From Branchiostoma floridae (Eukaryota; Chordata; Leptocardii; Amphioxiformes; Branchiostomatidae): a stretch of DNA of 64,000 bases. Below the pieces are notes generated by a model. That model made no database searches and was not told the origin of the DNA. It worked only from the letters and a program-made list of their open reading frames with translations. Shown here piece by piece: positions 35,136 through 46,300 of the stretch. The DNA lies in NCBI RefSeq assembly GCF_000003815.2, contig NC_049982.1, positions 31,098,407 through 31,162,406 of the forward strand, in the 5' to 3' direction. Numbering within the stretch: the stretch's first letter is position 1; each line of letters opens with the position of its first letter. A program made the position numbers and the translations under genes.

Positions 35136-36950
35136 CATATGTTCGACATTGAAACCTGGCCTATATGACCAACCAAGTATCGCTCTCACTGCATAAATTT
35201 TGAACGTTTTCAAAAGGATTACTCACTATTATCTCACAACACATCACAATATACAAAATGTTTGTATAATTTAACAATTAAACAACATGGATAGCGTGTT
35301 TTACCACTGTAAAGATGTAACAAGTTTAGAACGGCGTCCTTCACTGACCTGTGTGGGGCTTCTGGCGTAAAGGCAGGGTGCAGACATTGTAAGAATCCTG
35401 ACATGCTACAGATTCTTTGCCCCTAGCGAATCTAAAAAAATGGCACTTAAATGCGGCCGGGAGAGGAAAAGGGCGGTGGAAGGAATGGGCTGGGCTGCCT
35501 TGGACACAGTCTATAACAACCCACTGTTGCTGTGGCCTCCAAAAGTTTATCGAACCCACCAACATACAGGCTATAGAACTGGTGTGCACCTGAAACTGAA
35601 AGGGTCTACCTCTGTCAGAAGATAAATGCAGTGTTATTTACGCAGGTGTGTGTCTGTGAGGATTCTAGCCTCCACCAGGCTACGGGGGTAGTGATTAGGG
35701 GTGGGTACTATACCCCGCATAGTCAGTCTGGCGAAGTCTATACGAATTTCAAAGCAGTTGCTTTTAAGACGATAACAAGACATTAGTCTGTCATGCCAGA
35801 CGATTATCACTGGACTGTGAACCACGCTTTACACAACTTCCCTACAAAACAATGGGGTACTTAGCGTAGGTGTAAATCTTGGCAGTTGGTAAAACCATCT
35901 GACATTAGCTACGCCACGAATCATGTCTTACTTAAGACCCACAGCCTAGAGTGTGAAAAACAAGACGACAACCCGCGGGGCCGGACAACAGCGGTCAATT
36001 TGGACATGTGGTCGCTGAGAAGAGTATCGACTCACAACATGCCCGATGCATAATATAAGTTACTGTACGGTGTACCTTTCGAATTCGATGCCTGCCGTGA
36101 TGCCCGGTACGTCCGGATAGCGAACTTACCCACAGGTGAATGTATAGTAATTTGTTGGAGAGAAGCACTCGCAAAGACCAGTCAAAATCCGACGCAAACT
36201 GGCCGATAGTCATCATCGAAAATCGATGACACCTCAAGGTTGAAAGTAACTCGGTCGTTATGGGCAGGGTTTTGGTCCTGTGCCGTCCCAATATTTGGCG
36301 GTCGCGATGGCCAGGTGGTCGTTGAGAAAAGGTCGCTTAATGCTTACGTCAATGGGAAACAAATTCGGGACCGAGAAAAAGCGGTCGTAGTGGCCAGGTG
36401 GTCGCTGAGAAGAGGTGGTCGCTTGGGCAGGTTTTTTTATTTGCCTACGTGCCATATATTTTTAGTAATCATCAGAATGGCCTTTTGTCGTTATCAGCTA
36501 TCTGAATCCAAAGGCCACAAGATTCTGCTAATAAGACATGCTCATATTGCGTGCCCGTCACAGCCAGACTTCGACTGGTCTGACGGTGGACTGTGAGAGA
36601 CTAGTAGAAATCAATGGAAAATCCAGTTGAAAATTCTGATGCCTAATATACTTGTGAGTAAAAAAAGCTCCTCGGATGAAAAGTAAGTTGCGTTCTTGAA
36701 TAATTTTGACGATGGAATCATATGGCATTAAAAAAAGGCAATTATTCAAAATCATAGCATCTGTAGTTCCTGTTGGGTATTAATGAATGAAAGAATCACA
36801 CAAAAAAAACATTTTTTTTTCATTCTTATTGAAAACATGGGCTTTTAAAAACCTGAATATTTGTCACAAGGGGCAGCTATTTATCAACAGGGTTAAATGT
36901 GGGTAAACAATGACGACTGTGTGTTGTATGTCTAAACCTTTTTTTTCTTT
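35135..36950. other. Intergenic, no gene recognised
   Basis: A SINE-tail-like fragment near 35440-35530 ('gggctgggctgccttggaca') and repeated 'gtggtcgctgagaagag' phrases near 36005 and 36400. Nothing coding is supported. Confidence 0.4.
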
Positions 36951-36956
36951 TGGCCA

Positions 36957-37045
36957 CAGCAAGTAAATTTATGGATGATATCAGCGCGCGCATTAATTTA
37001 GCAAAGGAATTTAAAAGACGAGTTCGTAAAAGCAAGGCAGGTCTT
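36957..37045 (+). mobile_element. Solo left end of the Harbinger-like MITE
   Basis: 'ggccacagcaagtaaattta' then 'gatatcagcgcgcgcattaa', the same start as the complete element at 58145; no matching right end seen nearby. Confidence 0.6.
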
Positions 37046-37049
37046 CTCG

Positions 37050-38395
37050 GTACGTCTGGAATCCCTTAATAATCCACTTTCCGTGAATTTTAAAAGTGTT
37101 TTCTTCTGAAGAGAGAGTGTTTGTACTGTTGGTAATGATACCAGCATGACTGTTCATCGGAACTTTAAATGCTTAAATCAACAGCAAAGGTTACAGCGAA
37201 GGTTATCACCTGTAGTGGCGTCACGTTGCAGTCAAGAATAACAGGACCTAATGGTTAAGAATCCAGTGACTGTCGTCTGTCAAAACAAGTGGTCGGACAA
37301 GTCAATCGTGCAGGCAAAAAAGCGATTTTTCTTCATGGGGTGTGTCGCAGCAATCACCCCATCCCCCCCACACCCCCCCACCCCACCCCCAGCGATCTCG
37401 CCGCCCGGGGTCGAGGCTCAATGTAATAATGGGAATAATAAGGACCCAACCCTCCTTGTCCTAAACAAGTTCAACTATCTTGTTGACATGTAATTACGTT
37501 GATATTGATACTATGGATGGAGTTATGTATCAAACTCGTGTACTTGTATCATTCTAAAACTGCTTTTTGTGATTTACACCGATGAACTTCTAAAATGTCA
37601 TGTAAACCCGTGCACCGGATTTTGGACCAGTTAAATTATATAAAAACATTATGTGGACAGGCGTTCACACAATTGGGCATTTAACTGTCCAAGAAAATAA
37701 CAAGAGTAAATTAGACTTTACAGTCATAGATTACATATTCTCCCCAATGACAGCTTTTAAAACATATATACTTCAGTTGAGCTACAACAAGACTGGGCTG
37801 CCCATATGTGCAAGTCGACATGTTATGTTAACGTGGTTTCCAAAAATGTGTGGTTTAACCTTGCCATTAATGCCAACCAGTTTGGAAATAACGTTAGATT
37901 CCACAACCGTCTGAAAGACACATTTCTCTCTAGTTGGAGACAAGAACTAAAAAGGGGTTTTACAAACTAAAATCTTACACATTTAGAATCTACGATGCTT
38001 TCCAATAAACGGCGTCAGATTTTGTATTGTCTAATATTTCAGCTCCACACTTCTACATGTGAATGCGATAGGAGGAAAACACTATTAACTGCCACATTGA
38101 AAAATGGCCACCTATAGCTAATCAGAGAGAGGCAGACATTAATGAATGCTAGTATGAGGTTTGAGAAAAGCAAAATTCTCCTTACAAAAAGTACCAAAGT
38201 ATCACATTTGGAGGATTTTAGAAGCGGAATAGAACTTAAATGCTCAGTGCACTTTTCTTTTTAAACAGAGCAGGTCAGTTTGATGCCACAGCAAATGTTA
38301 GAGAGGAAAATCACACCGTTTTTTGATCGTCGAGTATCTCTGGTAGATGACTTTATCTGATGACAGCTCTGATATGCACTCTGAGACAACCAGAG
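37050..38395. other. Intergenic, no gene recognised
   Basis: A C-rich tract near 37365-37395 is the only notable feature. The frames here lack family features. Confidence 0.4.
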
Positions 38396-38397
38396 CG

Positions 38398-38543
38398 CAA
38401 ATTTCCGTTTCGTAAACCGTCGTTGCCTTCGAGAAGGGTCGTTGCCAAATTTTAGAACGCTCGTTGCCTTTTTAACGGGCGATGCCATTTCCGAGAGACC
38501 GATCTTGAATTTCGAGTACGACGGTTTACGAAACGGAAATTTT
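38398..38543. mobile_element. Short palindromic MITE (~146 bp)
   Basis: Ends 'aaatttccgtttcgtaaacc' + 'gtcg' and 'cgac' + 'ggtttacgaaacggaaattt' are perfect mirrors. The interior has four 'cgttgcc'/'cgatgcc' phrases about 30 bp apart. Confidence 0.88.
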
Positions 38544-38776
38544 CGTCGGCGCATCAACCAAAACCGTATAGAAGCTGAATATTGCCCGAATTTGATCTCT
38601 CGGTGATGTCAAAAGTATATAGTATTGTTGGACGCTAGCAAAATCACTAAACTTGTTTTGTCCGACCGCTAGCACTGGCATTCTCAGATTCTGAGTAATG
38701 AGAATGTTGTCGAATCGTTTCCCAACGTGTTTTCCTCATACCCGTTGCCTGGAAAACTTCTTTTTTTACAGATTAT

Positions 38777-40115
38777 TACCTTTGCCAGAATGGCTAAGGT
38801 TATGTTTTGGGCTTGTGAGTCTGTGTGTCTGTGTGTGTGCCTGTGTGTGTGTTAACAGCATAACTCAAGAAGTCTTGGATGAATCCCGATAATATTTGGT
38901 AGGTGGGTAGGGGTCGGGAAAACGAAGGTCAAGTTCGATAATGGGCCCCCTAGCGGCTTGCTAAGGTACTGCAGCAGAACCTCAATTTTTGATATCTCCT
39001 GTTCTGGACATGCTGTGATCATGATTTTTGAGTGGTAGATAGCCCAAGAGGCAGAGAGAAAGTGCTGTGAGTTTGGGCCCTCTAGCGGCTTTTTTGGAAC
39101 TGCAGGCGCCGGTTTCCTTTCAAACTTTGGACGAGAATAACTCTACAACGTGTTGACGGATCGTCATGATTTTTGGTATGTAGATAGAATGAGTGATGAC
39201 TTACATAATGGTATACTAATTATGCAAATCAACAGCTAATTTGCATAATTAATGAGGAAAATTTATAAATACACTGCATTCCATGATAGGACTTTCAAAC
39301 TTGTCACATATGTAGCTGGGAAGGAGAGAAATGACGATAGACATCAATTATGCAAATGATGGCCTCATTTGCATAATTAATGAGAAATTATGAAGATGTT
39401 GACGGATCATCATGTTTTTGGTATGTAGATAGCGTAAGTGAAGACAAACATAATGAGATACCAATTATGCAAATCAACAGCTAATTTGCATAATTAATGA
39501 GGATATTTTATAAATTCACTACGTTCCATGATAGGACTTTAAAACTTGTCACATATGTAGCTGAGAAAGAGAGAAATGTCAATACATATTTATCATGCAA
39601 ATGATGATCTCATTTGCATAATTAATGAGAAAATGTGAATGTGTTGACGGATCGTCATGATTTTTGGCATGTACATAGCCTAAGTGAAGACTTATATAAT
39701 GTGATACTTCTTATGCAAATTAACAGCTAATTTGCATAATTGATGAGGAAAAGTTTATAAATCCACTGCATTCCATTATAGTACTTTCATCAAAGTTGTC
39801 ACATATGTAACTGAGAAAGAGGGAAGAGAGTAAGAGGTGTATTTAAAGACTTTGAAAGAGAATAAGTCAAGAATGGATCAAAGGATCATCATGATTTTTG
39901 GTATGCTGATAGCTTAAGTTATGCTTGATACAATTTGATATCAATTAATTGTAACTTGGGATCTAATTTTCATAATCAATGCCGAAATTTTATAAACCAA
40001 CTCCAAGCATATAATTATGAAGAAAATGAAATGAGTAATGCATTTGTCTACAGACATCATTCTACATAACAAACCTGGTTTATTTGGCAAAGGTATGTGT
40101 TCGTGGAACTCTAGT
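38777..40115 (+). repeat. AT-rich 'TTTGCATAATTAAT' repeat cluster, opposite copy
   Basis: From 'ttacctttgccagaatggct' to 'ggcaaaggtatgtgttcgtg', 'gaactctagttt'. Inside, a ~245-bp module ('gttgacggatcgtcatgatt', 'atttgcataattaatgagga', 'ttgtcacatatgtagctg') is repeated four times, near 39150, 39400, 39640 and 39880. Confidence 0.78.
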
Positions 40116-40337
40116 TTATATTGATTAGAATATAACTCACTCAGTTAACCGCATGCTCAGTTGAGGGATCGCAGTGCCTCCACAGATCGTTGTTCACAGG
40201 CGACTGTCCTTGGCTTGCCCCAAGTCCAGTTCTACAGTCATAAGGTCGTCCTTTAGTTTTTTTTTGCACCATGTGAACCTCGGAAGTCAACCGTGGTTGG
40301 GCCAGTTGATTCGGGTCGGTTCCTCAACAGGGCTAAC

Positions 40338-40675
40338 CTGGAATCCAGTCTAGTGATGGCTCGGCCTATCGTAGTTAGTGCAGGGTTTGTACGGGGTCAG
40401 GGAAGCTCCCAGCCGCCGGGGTAATCGGCCACACCCGGTAGGATTTTCACGNNNNNNNNNNNNNNNNNNNNNNNNNNNNNNNNNNNNNNNNNNNNNNNNN
40501 NNNNNNNNNNNNNNNNNNNNNNNNNNNNNNNNNNNNNNNNNNNNNNNNNNNGTGAAAATCCTACCGGGTGTGAATGATTATCCCGGCGGCCGAGACCTAC
40601 TCTGGCCCCGTAGAGAGCCTGCACTAACTACGGTAGGCCATGCCACAAGTAGACTGGATTCCAGGTTAGAACAGG
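40338..40675. mobile_element. Palindromic element interrupted by a 100-N assembly gap
   Basis: 'tggaatccagtctagtgatg'... 'gtagttagtgcaggg'... 'cacccggtaggattttcacg' precedes the gap and its mirror image follows it. The gap is exactly 100 N (40452-40551), a placeholder length. The two arms most likely form one inverted-repeat element whose centre failed to assemble. Related patches: 33865 and 47610. Confidence 0.85.
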
Positions 40676-40799
40676 GCAGAAGCTTCCAGAGGTGGCTTCA
40701 CCCTGGCAATGTGGAGTTACTTCCTTTTTCTTCAAACAAGTCGGTATCCACCTCACACCTGGCACAGGGGTTAGTCTGATGGTACCAGATGTAAAACGT

Positions 40800-40825
40800 G
40801 AGTGGGGGTGGGGGTGGGGGGTTGG
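40800..40825 (+). other. G-rich tract
   Basis: 'gagtgggggtgggggtgggg' with a further G run has four G-tracts and could form a G-quadruplex. Confidence 0.5.
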
Positions 40826-41630
40826 GAGGGCACTATTTAGAAAAAAATACAGGTTTGCTGAAATACGTCCCTGGGAATATGGAGACTGTTAATTACAACT
40901 TCTGTACCATTAGCGCAAATGCGGGCTGCTTTGAGGATGACGAGTCTTAGGTAAACAAGTGTCCGTGCTTCTGGTAATACCAGCAAGATTGTGGAGGTCA
41001 ACTCTTAATGCTTAGATAAATAGTCAAGTTACCTCCGATCTTGCGGTGGCATCACATTGTAGTACATTGATGAGTTCAATGACGTCATGGTTTAGAGTTC
41101 ATTGACCTTTTTCAGTTAAGACACTGATCACCCACGTACGCTTGCTTTCCTGGGATTGGGAAGAAGCAATGGGTTGCTGCCAAAACTAGCAAGTGTTCAA
41201 AAATAAATTGAGTTGCCAAAAATTGCTTTCAAAAGTCCCCCTATACTTTATAGAAATCGAACGAACAAAATGTGTTTACTTTTTTCACCGTTGCAATTTC
41301 TCAATGACGTAGTGCTTGCTTTGTGCCTGGTATTGATTGAGATTTCGCAGGTTCAAGACCTTTCGTGGCCGGGTCATGTATTCGTATGTGCATTTGTAGT
41401 ATGTCAATTACTTAGAGCTCAGATCGTTAATGGTGACATTGGAATGGGCCAAATTGCAAAAAAAAAAACACCAATTACAGTCCCAGTATATAAGTTGCGT
41501 CATATACTAGAACTTCCTACTATGAAGTTGCAATGAAGATAGTATCACCTTTACGCTAGCTTACCTCCTAGGATGATGAAGAGATTCCAAACACGTACAT
41601 GTAGCTCGGATCAGTAAATTTGCCAACTAC

Positions 41631-41781
41631 TGACCAATGAGAGTGCCCAGTCTGACTTGCGTCACATTTTCCCTGACCAATGAGAGTCCCCAGTCTGACT
41701 TGCGTCACATTTTCCCTGACCAATGAGAGTCCCCAGTCTGACTTGCGTCACATTTTCCCCACCTACAACTTCTTATATACG
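41631..41781 (+). promoter_or_regulatory. TATA promoter with three 43-bp CCAAT repeats
   Basis: Three near-identical units of 'gaccaatgagagtccccagt' + 'ctgacttgcgtcacattttc' + 'cct' start near 41631, 41675 and 41718. Each has a CCAAT box and a TGCGTCA (CRE/AP-1-like) core. 'cttatatacg' follows at 41772, about 50 bp before the start codon of the ShK/Ly6 gene. This is the clearest promoter in the window. Confidence 0.75.
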
Positions 41782-41821
41782 TTTGCGCTCTTACTCGTTC
41801 TTCGCACTATTGTGAACGAAC

Positions 41822-43302
41822 ATGGCGAACGTGCACGCGAAGTTCTTCTCTCTGGCGCTGATAGGCCTGTGCTTTGCAGGAGTGACTGGTAAGAATTTCT
41901 TTAATCTTTTCTATTGCGACATATATCAACAAGACATATACATGGTGATGGCATACTGAATTCATTAACGTATTCTTATTAAGTATATGAAAACAGGAAT
42001 ACAGAAAAACAGGCAAAGAAAACTCATGAATTAGAATCAAAAGATGTGTAATGGGCTTTCAAGTCCCACAAGATTAAAAGCTAGATGTTGGTGAATTATT
42101 CGTTATTCGAGGGTTTGGTATCCCGGAAAAAGGTTTGAACACACAGAAATTTGAGTTTTTGTTTGGCCGCACACAGCAAAATTGCTTTACCTGATTGCAT
42201 TGCTAATTCTGACAAATGCACTTGATTACAAGCTTACGAGTTCAGGCTTGGACCGAGAAGGAACAATAACGGAGAGTATACTTTTTGCAATGCTGTCCTG
42301 TGAAAAATCTACGCAACAACAGGCAAACGGAATACCAGTTTCAACCAAGAAATTATGTCTGTTGGATGTTCTGTTTGAAACGGCGAGTAACAACATATTG
42401 ACAGATTGACGAAGAAGGGTGCGATTAAGAGGGAACCATTTTTATGTTAGTCTGGTATCCGAGCCTATTATCTCTTTATTCGTAAGGTGAAAAGAATCAT
42501 AGTTCCGTCCTTTTTAAAAAGCGGCTGTAATAGTTTTGTATACCAGGCTAGAACAAATACTCTACTCGAAATCTCACAAGTCACTTAAATCAAAACCTTG
42601 TAGGATTATACTTTTCGCACTTAATTTTGCAGGCCATTTTTCGGTAAAGAGTTGAAATGAGCTAACAACTTACCACACCACCATACTCAGGTGAAAATGA
42701 GTACATAGCTTCGGCTAGGGCCGTCCCTCAGATAGGACTGTCATAGTCTAGTTCATATAGCAACAATAATTTTTTTTTTTCATTTTCTGCTGATGAAGAC
42801 GACAGATAGTCGCCGAAACGTTTACGGAAGAATTAAAAGAAGGTTGTGAAACGAAGAAGACTTTGTTCGTTTGATCTACCTACCTGGTGAAACTATTTAC
42901 GGATGTTATAGCGGTAGCCGAAGAAAATTTTGGGAACCAAAATGAAGGGGGACACCTATGGATTGCATCTTATTTTCACGAACTACTTCGTCCGGTTACA
43001 ACAAGTTCCGAACCGGAACTTAACCTTATACATTTAAACGTGCGCTGTACTGAATCTTACACATTTCGATGTAGTCTGCACTCAGTCTTTTACATTTCGT
43101 TGTACGTTGCCCTCAGTCTCATACATTTAGAGGCGCTCTGTACTAGCCTTAGACATTAAGATGTGCTCTCTACTAGTTTAATACATTTCGACTTGTTCGG
43201 CCCTTAATCGTATACATTTAGACGTACTCTGATCTGTACTCAATGTCATACGTTTAGACGTGCTCTGCCGAATATTTTACATTTAGGCGTGCACAATGTA
43301 TA

Positions 43303-43373
<71 letters not shown>

Positions 43374-46300
43374 GCCGTAAATGTATTTGTGGTATGAAGT
43401 ATAGATGCCAAGTAAACGTACTATGGTCCCTAAAAACTTAAATGCGCGACAAATATATGTGTGCACATCAATATCTTATCACTTTCCTTCTGTCCACCGG
43501 ACAAAAAAGCATGCCTCACGTCTGCGACATTTGTGATCGGGAATTTGATCGTGCGTTCAACCTCGAGCGTCATCTGGAAAGAAAACACCGAGACAAGTCA
43601 GGTGTTGCCTCGGGAGAAGTCGTCGTTGATGCCGAGACGGGGTCTTACCGGGAACGCGATGTTTTTGACGACTCCGACGTGTCATCTGGACACGACACGG
43701 ACATGCACGGTTGGTTCCGAAGATTCGATGGCATCACAAGATGAAGAAAGCGTCTCAGACACCAAATCTGTGATGGGCTCCGAGCAGGGAGACTCCACAG
43801 AAGAAACTGACAGCGATCAAAGTGGTTCCGAGAGTGATACAGGGACAGATGTGTCCTCCGGGACGGTTTCATCTGATGAAAGTGAACGCACTGGCTACGA
43901 CAGCGGCTAGCACAGCTGTGACGAGGAGGAGTGGACACTTTATCGAGACTGGTCCATCGCACTACCTAACCAGCCAGGCGATGTTCCTCAAAGTGTCATC
44001 AAATAGACGAAGCGCGCTGGCAAAAAGTTTTATCTAATAGAGTTCGCTGCGTTGCCTCGTTACAGTAATGAGATTGTACACAGCAAGAACTGGGTCTCAG
44101 AACAGACATTGATGAAAAAATATGGTTACCTTGTCCTGAAGTAATGTGAGGCCGCCATATCGCTTGCAGTACAACTTTTCTTTCCTAATGTGATACTATG
44201 TTTGACATACAGGACGAAATATACGTTGGTTATGAATTCCTTGATATATTTTCTATACACGTCAAGTGATAGTATAGTCTTAAGAAACAGCATCCCCGTA
44301 CACTACTGTCTTTTGTGTTGTTGTGTTGATATATGCCTACATAACAGGCACGTACATGGCAAATACGTATGTGTCACTTAACACGAATATACTTACTCAC
44401 TTACTCCGGAGCAGCTTTTTTTTACTCCGGAGCAACACGTGTAGCTACCCCAAAGCAAGGATTCACTGAATGTACATATAGATGGTATATGTTCGTACGT
44501 CCATGACAAATATACTGACTTACAACAAATATACTTACTCATTTACTCCGGAGCATACTCCGGAGCAGTTTTTTTTTACTCCGGAGCAACACGTGTAGCT
44601 ACTCCAAAGCAATATTTCACTGCATGTACATATATGTGGTATATGTTCGTACGTACATGACAAATATACTTACTTACAACAAATATACTTACTCACAACA
44701 AATATACTTACTCACTTACTCCGGAGCATACTCCGGAGCAGCTTTTGTTACTCCGGAGCAGTTTTTTTACTCCGGAGCAACACGTATAGCTACTCCAAAG
44801 CAATATTTCACTGCATGTACATATATGTGGTATGTGTTCGTACGTACATGACAAATATACTTACTTACAACAAATATACTTACTCACTTACTCCGGAGCA
44901 TACTCCGGAGCAGTTTTTGTTACTCCGGAGCAGTTTTTTTACTACTCCGGAGCAACACGTATAGCTACTCCAAAGCAATATTTCACTGCATGTACATATA
45001 GACGGTATATGTTCGTACGTACACGACAAATATACTTACTTACAACTAATATACTTACTCACTTACTCCGGAGCATACTCCGGAGCAGTGTTTTTACTCC
45101 GGAGCAACACGTATAGTTACTCCAAAGCAATGTTTCACTGCATGTACATATAGACGGTATATGTTCGTGCGTAAAACTAACCTTAGCGACCATAATAGAT
45201 AAAAATAAAGAAAAAGTAAGGTAAACCTTACGCCCAGGGCAAATAAGGGCATGTCTCACACGAGGGGGTGGGGCGGTGTTGGGGGGTGGTTTGTAAGAAT
45301 TACCTTGGTGGGTAAGAAGGTCAGCCTGAACCTTAGTTGAACAAAAAAAATAGATGAGATAAAGAAAAATGTAAGATTTACCGGCGTAGAGGCTTACAAC
45401 CAGGCCAAATAAAGGCATTTCCCTCATGATTGGGGTCTTGGGGGTGTCTTGTCTTGTTACCTTGGTGGGTCAAAAGGTCGACTTGCCCCCTGTTTCCCCC
45501 CTACCCAAAGCTCAGAAAATATCCCTAGACTAGGCCGCCAGACGACGACCTCTGACCTGCTCCACCTTGCTCCGCCAGAATAAATGATAGCAGCGTACAC
45601 CTACTATACTACTACAGTATTTTCCATTACCATGAACAGAAAAATTCGAATGCCGGGTTTGGAATCTATGAAGTCCTGTTCATAAGACAAAGGCCTTGCA
45701 TATATGAAATGAATACTAAAAAAAATGATATATGAAAATATAATATCAATAAATAAATAGAATATTTCTATATTATCTTCAATATTTAAAAAGAAAAAAA
45801 TCCACTCTCGGTTTCGAACCAGGGACTTTCGGATCCGAAGGCCTGTGACTTCACCGATTGAGTAGTTGTTACATGTATTGTATGTGAGTGTACATTATGC
45901 TTTAACCTCACTACATAGTATTATTTATGTTTTCGGTCGCTTTCTTGATAAAATCTTTTTTTTTTTCTTGTGCAATCTTGTGGCATAGATGTTATATGGG
46001 CATTCAGACGATATTCCCACGGACATGTTTCAAGAAAAATACCGGGCAAAAACCGCTGTTTCGCGTCAGTTCTATTCTTTAAAACATGTTGGACTCAGTG
46101 TTACAGTCTAATAAATGTTTTGTAGAAGCACCGCTGTGGGAAATAAAGTCAAGGAATGTATTCACGAAGCATGAAGTTCGCTGTACGGCACCATGACTGT
46201 TTGAAACTCTAATCAACATCCGCGTTTGATTGATAGCCGGCGGCCCTTTGATTAAGTGTGCCTCTAACACTGCCGACACTGCCCTGGCGGTTTGTGGGCT

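Noticed and set aside
38261..38557. 98-codon minus frame
   Set aside because: Spans a short palindromic element; no independent support.
40378..40779. Frames crossing the N run
   Set aside because: Translated through 100 unknown bases; the flanks are inverted repeats.
44624..45116. Two + frames of 75 and 94 codons with repeated peptide
   Set aside because: Repetition follows the ACTCCGGAGCA satellite period, not a protein family.
44385..45175. Possible CRISPR-like array
   Set aside because: Units are whole-unit tandem copies without unique spacers, in a eukaryotic context.
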